Assembly (NCBI RefSeq): GCF_002285415.1
Contig: NZ_NSBU01000004.1
Location: 62,001-126,000, forward strand
DNA length: 64,000 bases
From: Actibacterium pelagium
Lineage (GTDB): Bacteria; Pseudomonadota; Alphaproteobacteria; Rhodobacterales; Rhodobacteraceae
Reading direction: 5' to 3'
A program made the translations under genes and the position numbers. This document shows positions 1 through 7,709 of this stretch, piece by piece (the stretch's first letter is position 1; each line of letters starts with the position of its first letter). The notes beneath the pieces are model-generated. The model had not been told where the DNA came from, did not search any database, and saw only the letters and a program-made list of their open reading frames with translations.

Positions 1-2
1 AC

Positions 3-287
3 AATGAACACGGGCTGCGCAGCTTGCGGGCCCATTTCCCCGACGTGCCGCTGGTCGTCGACGCGGGCATCGGCCTGCCCAGCCACGCCGCCCGCGCGAT
101 GGAGTTGGGATTTGACGCGATCCTGCTGAACACCGCTGTCGCCAAAGCCGGCGACCCCGCCACTATGGCCAAGGCGATGGTCATGGCCGCCGAAGCGGGT
201 CAGGCCGCATACACGGCCGACCCGATGGAGCCGCGCGATATGGCCGCGCCCTCTACCCCGGTGATCGGAAAGGCCTTCCTGACATGA
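3..287 (+). CDS. thiG: Thiazole synthase ThiG (C-terminal part, cut by window edge)
   Basis: This is the last ~94 residues of ThiG, which makes the thiazole phosphate moiety of thiamine from DXP, a ThiS thiocarboxylate and dehydroglycine. The visible part holds the phosphate-binding end of the TIM barrel (VVDAGIG near the start) and the family signature [12 protein letters not shown], followed by the usual MA.AM..A..AG helix. Full-length ThiG is about 255 residues, so roughly two thirds lies left of the window. Its stop TGA overlaps the thiE start in an ATGA, so the two are probably translationally coupled. Identity is also supported by the thiamine genes that follow. Confidence 0.93.
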   Translation, partial: NEHGLRSLRAHFPDVPLVVDAGIGLPSHAARAMELGFDAILLNTAVAKAGDPATMAKAMVMAAEAGQAAYTADPMEPRDMAAPSTPVIGKAFLT

Positions 288-880
288 CACTCGACCGTTT
301 CTATCCGATCTTTGACAAAGCCGAATGGCTGATCCGCATGCTGCCTCTTGGCGTCAAGCTGGCGCAATTGCGGGTGAAGGACCAGCCGCTGAACGTCGTG
401 CGCGCCGAACTACGTGCGGCCAAAGGCCTATGCGGCGAACATGGCGCAACGCTGGTTTTGAACGACTATTGGCAACTGGCCATCGACGAGGGCTGCGACT
501 GGGTGCATCTGGGTCAAGAGGACCTGGACACGGCCGATATCCCTGCCCTGCGCCGCGCCGGGATCAAGCTGGGCATTTCGACCCATGATCACGCCGAATT
601 GGACCGCGCAATGGCGCTGAGCCCGGATTATGTTGCATTGGGCCCCGTTTACCCCACTATTCTGAAGAAAATGAAATGGCACGAGCAGGGGTTGGATCGT
701 GTTACCGAATGGAAAAAACTCATTGGCGACACGCCCCTAGTCGGAATCGGCGGCATGTCGGTCGAGCGAGCCCCCGGCGTCTTTGACGCGGGTGCGGACA
801 TCGTCTCGGTCGTCACGGATATAACGCTGAACGACGACCCCGAAGCGCGATGTGCTGAATGGGTGAGGGCAACGAGATGA
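284..880 (+). CDS. thiE: Thiamine-phosphate synthase ThiE
   Basis: Predicted cytosolic TIM-barrel enzyme of 198 residues that joins HMP pyrophosphate to thiazole phosphate to give thiamine monophosphate. Family features seen are the substrate segment HLGQEDL (residues ~76-82), [13 protein letters not shown] (~100-112), the [10 protein letters not shown] stretch (~122-131) and a C-terminal VGIGGMS phosphate loop (~152-158). Length is slightly short for ThiE (usually ~205-220) but no motif is missing. The start overlaps the thiG stop (ATGA) and its own stop overlaps the next start at 877. Confidence 0.93.
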   Translation: MTLDRFYPIFDKAEWLIRMLPLGVKLAQLRVKDQPLNVVRAELRAAKGLCGEHGATLVLNDYWQLAIDEGCDWVHLGQEDLDTADIPALRRAGIKLGISTHDHAELDRAMALSPDYVALGPVYPTILKKMKWHEQGLDRVTEWKKLIGDTPLVGIGGMSVERAPGVFDAGADIVSVVTDITLNDDPEARCAEWVRATR

Positions 881-1839
881 GCAGATACGCACGCCAGATG
901 ATCCTGCCAGAGGTGGGACCCGAGGGCCAAGAGAAGCTCTCGAAGGCGCGGGTTAAGGTCGTCGGTGCCGGGGGCTTGGGCTCTCCGGTTATTCAATATC
1001 TTGCAGGGGCCGGGATCGGGACACTCAGCGTCTCTGACCCTGACCGGGTTGCGGTTACGAACCTGCACCGTCAGGTGATCTATACCGAGGATCGCACCGA
1101 GCTTTACAAGGCGCAGGCCGCAGCAGAATACGCGCAGCGCCTGAACGGGGATGTCTCGGCGATCTGGTCGCCCGACGCGGTCACCCCCAATAACGCAGTT
1201 GATATCGCCAACCATTTCGACATCGTCGTCGATTGCGCCGACAGCTATGCGGCCAGCTATATCCTGTCGGATGCCTGCCTTGAGACCAACACGCCGCTGA
1301 TTTCTGCCTCGGTCCTGCAAATGACGGGCTATGTGGGTGGGTTCTGCGCCGGGGCACCGTCCTTGAGGGCGGTCTTCCCCGAGCTGCCTGATCATGCGGC
1401 CAGCTGCGCAACCGCAGGCGTTCTGGGTCCGGTGGTTGGCATAATCGGGTCCATTCAGGCCCAGATGACGCTGGCGCATATTCTGGGACTCGACCCTTCC
1501 CCGCTTGGGCAATTCGTGCATTTTGACGCCCAGACCATGCGCAGTTCCAGCTTCCGCTTTGACGGCGCGCCGGAACCGCAGGCGGGGCATCGATTTATCA
1601 GCGCGCGCAAAATCACGTCCGACGATCTTGTCGTCGACCTGCGCGACAGCGAAGAGGCCCCCCGCAAAGCCACTGCCGATGCCGTTCGCACGACCATCGA
1701 CAAGATCGAGACCCTTCCAAACACGGACAGACGCACTGTGATCTGCTGCGCATCGGGCCTTCGCGCCTGGCGTGCGGCGGACCGCCTTAAACCTTACTGG
1801 CGGGGCGAGATCGTCCTTGCTGCCCTTGGACCTACCTGA
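877..1839 (+). CDS. thiF: ThiF/MoeB-type sulfur-carrier adenylyltransferase fused to a rhodanese-like domain
   Basis: Predicted E1-like enzyme of 320 residues that adenylates the C-terminus of ThiS. The nucleotide loop GAGGLGS is at ~30-36, the SDPDRVAVTNLHRQ segment at ~52-66, and the catalytic cysteine is C177 in SCATAGVLGP. The C-terminal ~70 residues form a rhodanese-like domain with CASGLRA (C291) as the likely persulfide-carrying loop, which would supply sulfur for ThiS. The zinc cysteine pairs common in MoeB/ThiF are not seen: the usual CxxC position reads SLRA (162-165) and there is no second pair. I chose the ATG overlapping the thiE stop; a start six codons upstream (859) is possible. 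MoeB is the main alternative name, but the operon favours ThiF. Confidence 0.85.
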   Translation: MSRYARQMILPEVGPEGQEKLSKARVKVVGAGGLGSPVIQYLAGAGIGTLSVSDPDRVAVTNLHRQVIYTEDRTELYKAQAAAEYAQRLNGDVSAIWSPDAVTPNNAVDIANHFDIVVDCADSYAASYILSDACLETNTPLISASVLQMTGYVGGFCAGAPSLRAVFPELPDHAASCATAGVLGPVVGIIGSIQAQMTLAHILGLDPSPLGQFVHFDAQTMRSSSFRFDGAPEPQAGHRFISARKITSDDLVVDLRDSEEAPRKATADAVRTTIDKIETLPNTDRRTVICCASGLRAWRAADRLKPYWRGEIVLAALGPT

Positions 1840-1857
1840 CACGGAGATTTCCCTGAA

Positions 1858-2790
1858 ATGAAACGCGCACTCCCCTTCGCATTCGCGTTGCTGGCAACAC
1901 CTGCGATGGCCGCCGACAAGATGACGGTTCTTCTGGACTGGTTCATCAACCCCGACCATGGCCCCCTGATCGTCGCCGAAGAGCTGGGCTATTTCGCCGA
2001 ACAGAACCTAGAGGTCGAAATCGTCGCCCCCGCAGACCCTGCCGATCCGCCGAAACTGGCCGCTGCCGGCAAGGCAGAACTGGCGATCGGCTATCAGCCG
2101 CAGCTTCACCTGCAAATTCATGAAGGCCTGCCGCTAAAGCGTGTCGGTACCTTGGTTGCCACCCCGCTGAACTGCCTGCTGGTTCTGAACGACAGCCCGA
2201 TCAAGTCGCCCGGTGATCTGAAAGGCAAGAAGGTTGGCTTCTCGGTCGCGGGCGTGGAAGAGGCGCTGCTTGGCGCGATCATGGCCCCCCACGGCCTGAC
2301 CATCGACGACATCGAACTGGTCAACGTCAACTGGTCGCTGTCGCCCTCTTTGATGTCGGGCCAAGTCGACGCCGTCATCGGTGCCTTCCGCAATTTCGAA
2401 CTGAACCAGATGGAAATCGAAGGTGTCGACGGTCGTTGCTTCTATCTCGAAGAAGAAGGCCTGCCGTCCTATGACGAGCTGATCTACGTCGCGAACCCGG
2501 ACCTGATGGACAAGGACATGATCGCCCGTTTTCTGGCCGCGACCGAAAAGGCGACCCAGTACATTATCAACCATCCGCGTAAAAGCTGGCTGATCTTCCG
2601 CGACACCTCGCCGGAGCTGAACGACGAGTTGAACGCAAAAGCGTGGGTCGACACCCTGCCGCGGTTCGCCCTGCGCCCTGCCGCAGTGGATGCGGGTCGC
2701 TATGCGCGGTTCGAAACCTTCCTGAAGGATGCCGGTCTGGTGCCGTCGGTCAACCCGGTCGACATGATCGTCATGGACGTCACCGAATGA
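1858..2790 (+). CDS. thiY: Periplasmic thiamine-precursor-binding protein ThiY (NMT1/THI5-like)
   Basis: Predicted periplasmic substrate-binding protein of 310 residues with a short signal peptide (cleavage near AMAAD, ~19-20). The N-terminal MTVLLDWFINPDHGPLIVAEE segment and the AELAIGYQPQ region are typical of NMT1/THI5-like proteins that capture formylaminopyrimidine or another HMP precursor. With thiZ (ATPase) and thiX (permease) downstream it forms the ThiXYZ importer, and tenA between them encodes the enzyme that converts the imported pyrimidine. It lies 18 bp after thiF and its stop overlaps the tenA start (ATGA at 2787-2790). The exact ligand cannot be read from sequence. Confidence 0.88.
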   Translation: MKRALPFAFALLATPAMAADKMTVLLDWFINPDHGPLIVAEELGYFAEQNLEVEIVAPADPADPPKLAAAGKAELAIGYQPQLHLQIHEGLPLKRVGTLVATPLNCLLVLNDSPIKSPGDLKGKKVGFSVAGVEEALLGAIMAPHGLTIDDIELVNVNWSLSPSLMSGQVDAVIGAFRNFELNQMEIEGVDGRCFYLEEEGLPSYDELIYVANPDLMDKDMIARFLAATEKATQYIINHPRKSWLIFRDTSPELNDELNAKAWVDTLPRFALRPAAVDAGRYARFETFLKDAGLVPSVNPVDMIVMDVTE

Positions 2791-3461
2791 GCGACTATGG
2801 CAAAGCCTTCGCCCTCTGGCGCGAGGGCTCCGCGACCCCGTGGCGGGATTACACCCGCCACGCCTTTGTCGAAGGCCTGCGTGATGGCTCGCTCCCGCGT
2901 GAGGCCTTTTTGCATTACCTGCGGCAGGACTATGTCTTCCTGATCCACTTCTCACGCGCATGGGCCCTGGCCGCCGTGAAATCGGACAATCTGGACGAGA
3001 TGAAAGCCGCCGCCGCCACCGTGAACGCGCTGGTCAACCACGAGATGCAGTTGCACGTGGAAACCTGCGCTGCCGAGGGCATCACCGAGGCCGACCTGCA
3101 AGCCACCCCAGAAGCCGCCGCCAACCTTGCCTACACGCGCTATGTGCTGGAGGCAGGCTTTTCCGGCGATTTCCTAGACCTGATGGCCGCGCTGGCCCCT
3201 TGCGTTCTGGGCTATGGCGAGATCGGCGCACGTCTGGGCAAGGAAGCCACCAGCCAGACCTACAAGGGCTGGATCGACACCTATGCCGGGGACGACTACC
3301 AAGAGGTCTGCCGCGACGTGGGTGCCCTGATTGACGCCGCATTGGTCCGCCGTTTGGGCGAGGACTACACACAGACCCCCCGTTGGTCTGCCCTGTCGAA
3401 ACATTTCGACACGGCCACAAGGCTGGAAGTCTCGTTCTGGGACATGGGCCTGACCCCGTGA
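2787..3461 (+). CDS. tenA: Aminopyrimidine aminohydrolase TenA
   Basis: Predicted 224-residue all-helical enzyme that hydrolyses aminopyrimidine degradation products of thiamine to HMP for salvage. Family residues seen include YLRQDYVFL (active-site Asp ~48), NHEMQLH (~84-90) and the catalytic cysteine in LAPCVLGYGEIG (C139). The start was placed at the ATG overlapping the thiY stop; a longer upstream reading frame exists but runs inside thiY. Its position inside a ThiXYZ transporter operon supports a salvage role. The stop overlaps a GTG start of the ATPase gene. Confidence 0.93.
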   Translation: MSDYGKAFALWREGSATPWRDYTRHAFVEGLRDGSLPREAFLHYLRQDYVFLIHFSRAWALAAVKSDNLDEMKAAAATVNALVNHEMQLHVETCAAEGITEADLQATPEAAANLAYTRYVLEAGFSGDFLDLMAALAPCVLGYGEIGARLGKEATSQTYKGWIDTYAGDDYQEVCRDVGALIDAALVRRLGEDYTQTPRWSALSKHFDTATRLEVSFWDMGLTP

Positions 3462-4171
3462 CCACCGGCGTGGGCATAACGGTGACCGGGCAGGCAACGG
3501 GCCTGTTCCCGGCCCTGTCTTTACCCCTGCGCGCGGGCGCATGGACCTGTCTGCTTGGGCCGTCAGGCGTGGGCAAAACCACGCTTCTGCGCCTGATCGC
3601 CGACCTGCCTGCCCATGTCGATTTCAGCGGAGACATCACCGCAGAAGACGACCAGCCCCTGCCCGGCCGCATCGCCTATATGGCGCAAAGCGCCCTGCTG
3701 CTGCCGTGGGCCTCGGTGCTGGACAATGTCACCCTTGGCGCAAAGCTGCGCGGCAACCGCGCCGACCGCGACCGCGCGCTGAACCTGCTGAGCCGCGTGG
3801 GCCTTGCCGATCACGCCCACAAAAAACCCGCTGCCCTGTCAGGCGGCCAACGCCAACGCGTGGCCCTTGTCCGCACCCTGATGGAAGACCGCCCCGTCGT
3901 GCTGCTGGACGAACCTTTCTCTGCCCTCGACGCCAAAACCCGCGCCGAGATGCAGGAGCTTGCGATGGAACTGCTTCAAGGCCGCACCGTCCTTCTGGTC
4001 ACCCATGACCCGTCCGAGGCCGCCCGCGTCGGCCACGCCATCCACGTCTTGTCGGAAACCGGACTGGAAAGCGTCGCGCCGCCCAACGCCCCTGCCCCGC
4101 GCGCTGTGGACGACCCCGAAACCCTGACGGCAACAGGCGCTCTGTACTCCAAACTGCGGGGGGCCGCATGA
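3458..4171 (+). CDS. thiZ: ABC transporter ATP-binding protein ThiZ
   Basis: Predicted ATPase of the thiamine-precursor importer, 237 residues. Walker A is GPSGVGKTT, the Q-loop is MAQSALLLPWASV, the signature is LSGGQRQRVALVR and Walker B is VVLLDEPFSALD, followed by the H-loop VTHDPSEA. I chose GTG at 3458 because it overlaps the tenA stop as GTGA, matching the coupling used throughout this operon, and gives a normal family length; an ATG at 3383 would run 79 bp into tenA. The stop overlaps the thiX start by ATGA. Substrate is inferred from context. Confidence 0.88.
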   Translation: MTTGVGITVTGQATGLFPALSLPLRAGAWTCLLGPSGVGKTTLLRLIADLPAHVDFSGDITAEDDQPLPGRIAYMAQSALLLPWASVLDNVTLGAKLRGNRADRDRALNLLSRVGLADHAHKKPAALSGGQRQRVALVRTLMEDRPVVLLDEPFSALDAKTRAEMQELAMELLQGRTVLLVTHDPSEAARVGHAIHVLSETGLESVAPPNAPAPRAVDDPETLTATGALYSKLRGAA

Positions 4172-4908
4172 CACGTCTTCGCAACGGATTTGCTGCCGCG
4201 CTGCTTCTTCTGGCCATCTGGCAGGGGCTGATCTGGGTCCTGTCTCCGCCCAAGTTCATCCTGCCCAGCCCCGCGCTGGTCGCGGAAACCATGTGGAAAA
4301 GCCGCGCCCTTATTGGCGAACACGCCTTGATCACCATCTACGAGGTCGGGCTTGGCCTGTTCTTCGGCACGCTCTTCGGGATCGTAACCGCGATCCAACT
4401 AGCCACCTCGCCCGCGGCCCGCACCCTGCTGCGCCCGATCCTTGCCTTTTCCCAAGCCATTCCGGTCTTCGCGCTGGCCCCGATCCTGACGCTGTGGCTG
4501 GGCTATGGGATGCTGTCCAAGGTCGTCATGGCGGTGCTAATCATCTACTTCCCGGTAACATCCGCCTTCTTTGACGGGCTGATGCGGACGCCAGCGGGAT
4601 ACCTTGATCTTGCCCGCACCATGGGGGCCACGAACCGCCGGATCCTTTGGCACATCCGTATCCCTGCCGCCGTGCCCTCGCTTGGCTCTGGCTTGAAACT
4701 GGCCGCCGTCTATGCCCCCATCGGGGCCGTGATCGGCGAATGGGTGGGGGCCAGCAAGGGCCTTGGATATCTGATGCTGCTGGCCAATGGCCGCGCCAAG
4801 ACCGACCTGATGTTCGCCGCCGTTCTGGTGCTTGGCGCGCTGTCGATGGCGCTTTACATCGCGGTCGACGCGGGCGTGACCCGCTACCTCAAGCGCCGCG
4901 AAAGCTAG
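4168..4908 (+). CDS. thiX: ABC transporter permease ThiX
   Basis: Inner-membrane permease of the same importer, 246 residues, with about six hydrophobic segments. The cytoplasmic coupling loop is recognisable as LDLARTMGATNRRILWHIRIP (EAA-like, with the conserved G), which contacts ThiZ. It closes the overlapped run thiG-thiE-thiF-thiY-tenA-thiZ-thiX. No clear terminator follows; the next gene begins ~58 bp downstream. Confidence 0.88.
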   Translation: MTRLRNGFAAALLLLAIWQGLIWVLSPPKFILPSPALVAETMWKSRALIGEHALITIYEVGLGLFFGTLFGIVTAIQLATSPAARTLLRPILAFSQAIPVFALAPILTLWLGYGMLSKVVMAVLIIYFPVTSAFFDGLMRTPAGYLDLARTMGATNRRILWHIRIPAAVPSLGSGLKLAAVYAPIGAVIGEWVGASKGLGYLMLLANGRAKTDLMFAAVLVLGALSMALYIAVDAGVTRYLKRRES

Positions 4909-4966
4909 AAACGCGCCATTTCCCAAGGGCTTGCCAACTGGCCATGCCTTTGGCCATGATGGTCCC

Positions 4967-5563
4967 ATGATACGCCCAAACCCCGCCGAGTTGCGCGTGG
5001 GCCTGTTCACACTCGCCTATGTCGTCGCCTTCACCGCGTATTTCCTGTCGATCGGGAATTACGAGTTCATTGTCTATGTCATCACCATGGTCAGCCTGAT
5101 TGCCCTGATCGGCCTGTCGTTGCGCAAAGGCGAATACCCACCCGCAATCCTGTGGACCCTGTCGATCTGGGGCCTTGCCCACATGGCGGGTGGCGGCGTT
5201 CAGATAAACGGATCGGTGCTGTATAATCTTCACCTGATCGACATCGTCGAGACGGAAAACCTTTATATCTTCAAATACGACCAAGCCGTCCACGCCTATG
5301 GGTTTGGCGTCACCGCTTGGCTTTTGCACCACCTGCTGCTGCGCCACTTCCCCGACACGCGCGGTACGGCGACCGCGTATTGCTACCCGGCGCTGGCGTC
5401 GATGGGCCTTGGCGCTGTGAATGAGATCATCGAGTTCTCGGCCGTTTTGCTGGTCCCCGACACCAATGTCGGCGGTTATTACAACACTGCGCTGGACCTG
5501 TGTTTCAACGCCGCTGGCGCGATCCTTGCCATGTTCCTTGTGGCCAAGTTCAAACGCAGCTAG
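4967..5563 (+). CDS. Polytopic membrane protein of the DUF2238/YjdF type
   Basis: Predicted inner-membrane protein of 198 residues with about six membrane helices. The conserved-looking acidic/aromatic stretch FKYDQAVHAYGFGV followed by GLGAVNEIIEFSAVLL and a late DLCFNAAGA resembles the DUF2238 (YjdF) family, whose biochemical role is unknown to me. I chose ATG 4967; an upstream TTG at 4931 would add 12 residues that look like spacer. It may be read with the thi operon because no terminator intervenes, but a functional link to thiamine is not shown. Confidence 0.7.
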   Translation: MIRPNPAELRVGLFTLAYVVAFTAYFLSIGNYEFIVYVITMVSLIALIGLSLRKGEYPPAILWTLSIWGLAHMAGGGVQINGSVLYNLHLIDIVETENLYIFKYDQAVHAYGFGVTAWLLHHLLLRHFPDTRGTATAYCYPALASMGLGAVNEIIEFSAVLLVPDTNVGGYYNTALDLCFNAAGAILAMFLVAKFKRS

Positions 5564-5586
5564 CGGTTGGCCAAACGAAAGGCCCC

Positions 5587-6639
5587 ATGATGATCCCCAA
5601 GACCATGACCGGCGTGCAACTGGTGGCCCATGGTGGCCCCGAATGCCTTGTCCTGAACCACGAGATCCCCGTACCGACCCCCTGCGCCGGCGAGGTTCTG
5701 GTCAAGGTCCACGCCGCCGGGGTCAACAACACCGATATCAACACGCGGATCGGCTGGTATTCGAAAAGCGACAATGATGCCGACGATGCCGCCTGGACGG
5801 GCGAGGCACTGAAACTGCCCCTCATCCAAGGCGCTGACGTCTGCGGAGAAATCGTCGCTGTCGGCGACGGTGTCGACCCCAGCCGCATCGGCCAGCGCAT
5901 CCTGATCGAACCCTCAATGTGGGAGGCGCGAGGCCGCAACCTGACCACCCCGTGGTACTTTGGCTCTGAATGCGATGGCGGTTTTGCGGAATATGCCACC
6001 GTTGCGTCGCGCCATGCCCATGCCATCGACAGCCCGCTGACCAGCGTCGAGCTGGCGTCCTTCCCGTGCTCTTATTCCACCGCCGAGAACATGCTGACCC
6101 GCGCGGGCGTCGGGTCGGACGATACAGTTCTGGTCACCGGCGCCTCTGGCGGCGTGGGCTCTGCCGCGATCCAGCTGGTCAAGGCGCGCGGGGCCACGGT
6201 GATCGCCGTAACCTCGCCCTCGAAGGCCGCAGAACTTATGGATCTGGGAGCCGCGAAAACCCTGTCCCGCAACGATGACCTGCCCAAGGTGCTGGGTCGC
6301 AACAGCGTCGATGTCGTCATCGACCTTGTCGCCGGCGCTGCATGGCCGCAACTGCTTGAGGTCCTGCGCCCCAAAGGCCGCTATGCCGTATCGGGCGCCA
6401 TTGGTGGCCCGATCGTCGAGCTGGACGTGCGCACGCTGTACCTGAAAGACCTCAGCTTCTTCGGCTGCACTGTGCTGGAACCCGAGGTCTTCCCGAACCT
6501 GATTACCCGCATCGAACGCCAAGAGATCAAACCGCTGGTCGCGCAGGAATTCGCCCTCGCCCAGATCAATGCCGCGCAAGAGGCGTTTCAGAAGAAGTCC
6601 CACATCGGTAAGATTGTGCTTCGGGCTGGCAAACTTTAA
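5587..6639 (+). CDS. Zinc-independent-type MDR family NADPH:quinone oxidoreductase / alcohol dehydrogenase
   Basis: Medium-chain dehydrogenase/reductase-like protein of 350 residues. The N-terminal GroES-like domain holds VLVKVHAAGVNNTDINTR, QGADVCGEIVAVG and the segment around GSECDGGFAEYA; the Rossmann domain starts with VTGASGGVGSAAIQLVKARG (~184-203). The catalytic zinc-binding Cys of true alcohol dehydrogenases is replaced by Asn/Thr in NNTD, so a quinone-reductase or enoyl-reductase-like activity is more likely. The start is the first of two adjacent ATGs, 23 bp after the preceding gene. Substrate unknown. Confidence 0.78.
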   Translation: MMIPKTMTGVQLVAHGGPECLVLNHEIPVPTPCAGEVLVKVHAAGVNNTDINTRIGWYSKSDNDADDAAWTGEALKLPLIQGADVCGEIVAVGDGVDPSRIGQRILIEPSMWEARGRNLTTPWYFGSECDGGFAEYATVASRHAHAIDSPLTSVELASFPCSYSTAENMLTRAGVGSDDTVLVTGASGGVGSAAIQLVKARGATVIAVTSPSKAAELMDLGAAKTLSRNDDLPKVLGRNSVDVVIDLVAGAAWPQLLEVLRPKGRYAVSGAIGGPIVELDVRTLYLKDLSFFGCTVLEPEVFPNLITRIERQEIKPLVAQEFALAQINAAQEAFQKKSHIGKIVLRAGKL

Positions 6640-6733
6640 ACGCGATTAGGCTGGCCTGAAACTGACAACCCGGTCCACTGCTTGGCGTGCCATTCTTGCT
6701 TAAAACTTACGCTGAGAAGGTGTTGAAAAATAG

Positions 6734-6759
6734 AAAACCCCGCCCGAAGGCGAGGTTTT
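6734..6759 (-). terminator. Rho-independent terminator of the 6792-7469 gene
   Basis: AAAACCCCGCC and GGCGAGGTTTT form an 11-bp stem with one C-A mismatch around a CGAA tetraloop. Read on the minus strand the stem is followed by a T-rich run (TTTTCTATTTTT), so it ends the gene at 6792. It could also stop transcripts from the plus-strand gene ending at 6639. Confidence 0.8.
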
Positions 6760-6791
6760 GGAATTCGCTTCAAGTCGCGAAAACCTTGCGA

Positions 6792-7469
6792 TCAGGCAGC
6801 GGGTTCCTCTGCTCCGGTCGCAGGGTCTTCAAGTCCCAGCATGTAGTTGAGCGCGTCAATCGCCCCCGCGGTCAAAGGATCATCCCGGAAGCCTTGCAGT
6901 ACCGCCAACGCTTCGTAAGCGGTAATCAAATCTGATGACAAGCCCGCAAAGGTCGCAAATTGATCGAACGTGTAGCTGAAATTAGAGATGTTTTCCGCAG
7001 TAAGCACCACATCGGTATTGGTTTGCGGATCCGTGATAGTCGCGCCAATCACCAAAGATCCCGAATAGGTTGTGAAATCGTCTTTCACGCTATTGTAGAC
7101 CGCCACACCCTCGGCCGTAATACCACCCGAAAGCTCATATGCCCCCAGTGCTTGATGCACGGGATCTGAGGAGTTCAAGCGGGCATTGACGTTGGCATTG
7201 GCTTTGTTTAATTCGCCAAGCTCGGATGCGATGACGCCCCAGTTCTTGGCCCCGGCAGTCTCCATGATCTCTTCACGGGCAGCCTTATTGTCCTGACCGC
7301 GGTTGCCACCTGCTTCAGCGCCGTTTGCACCGCCGCCATTGCCGTTTCCATTGCCATTGTTGGCATAGGCCGCATCTGCTGAAACAAGTGTAATACCAGC
7401 CCCAACAGGGACGAACGCCACCGCCGACAGGGCGATCGTGGCAACTGTTTTACTAAAATTCTTATACAT
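6792..7469 (-). CDS. Secreted Asn/Gly-rich hypothetical protein
   Basis: Not recognised. The 225-residue product has a good signal peptide (basic YKNFSK start, hydrophobic core, cleavage near DAAYA, ~30-35), followed at once by a low-complexity run of alternating Asn and Gly and then a Gly/Ala/Asn-rich segment to about residue 57. The rest is a soluble mixed domain with many short acidic helices and a PATGAEEPAA tail. The start is ATG 7469 with AAGGA at a proper distance upstream; a frame open to 7529 has no such site. An inverted repeat GATCCC-N11-GGGATC at 7505-7527 sits just upstream. The gene stands alone between its own terminator and that of gltB. Confidence 0.6.
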   Translation of the reverse strand: MYKNFSKTVATIALSAVAFVPVGAGITLVSADAAYANNGNGNGNGGGANGAEAGGNRGQDNKAAREEIMETAGAKNWGVIASELGELNKANANVNARLNSSDPVHQALGAYELSGGITAEGVAVYNSVKDDFTTYSGSLVIGATITDPQTNTDVVLTAENISNFSYTFDQFATFAGLSSDLITAYEALAVLQGFRDDPLTAGAIDALNYMLGLEDPATGAEEPAA

Positions 7470-7504
7470 TAACTGTTCCTTTATCCGAGTGACAACGCAC
7501 AGGA

Positions 7505-7527
7505 GATCCCAACAGTTATCGGGGATC
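7505..7527. promoter_or_regulatory. Inverted repeat upstream of the secreted-protein gene
   Basis: GATCCC at 7505-7510 and GGGATC at 7522-7527 are perfect inverted arms with an 11-bp spacer, 36 bp upstream of the ATG at 7469. It could be an operator or a 5' leader hairpin. No regulator is known, so this is a weak call. Confidence 0.25.
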
Positions 7528-7666
7528 ACGTCCTATTAGTCACCAAAAACTTGGCCTTAATTTGCCGACAATAAGACGACGAAAATTGAATTGATTCAAG
7601 AATTTGCAAAATTTTCTGCTCAGCCATTGGCGCCTTGACCGCAGAATCACACTCGCTGACCAAATA

Positions 7667-7693
7667 AAAAGGGGGCGCCCAGCGCCCCCTTTT
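7667..7693 (-). terminator. Rho-independent terminator of gltB
   Basis: A perfect 12-bp stem AAAAGGGGGCGC / GCGCCCCCTTTT with a 3-nt loop lies 17 bp after the gltB stop. On the minus strand the 3' arm runs into TTTTTATTT, a classical intrinsic terminator for the gltD-gltB transcript. Confidence 0.9.
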
Positions 7694-7709
7694 CGCGTTC
7701 TATTTGGCC

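Noticed and set aside
649-1959. 436-codon minus-strand frame opposite thiE-thiF
   Set aside because: No recognisable domain; thiE and thiF on the plus strand are certain.
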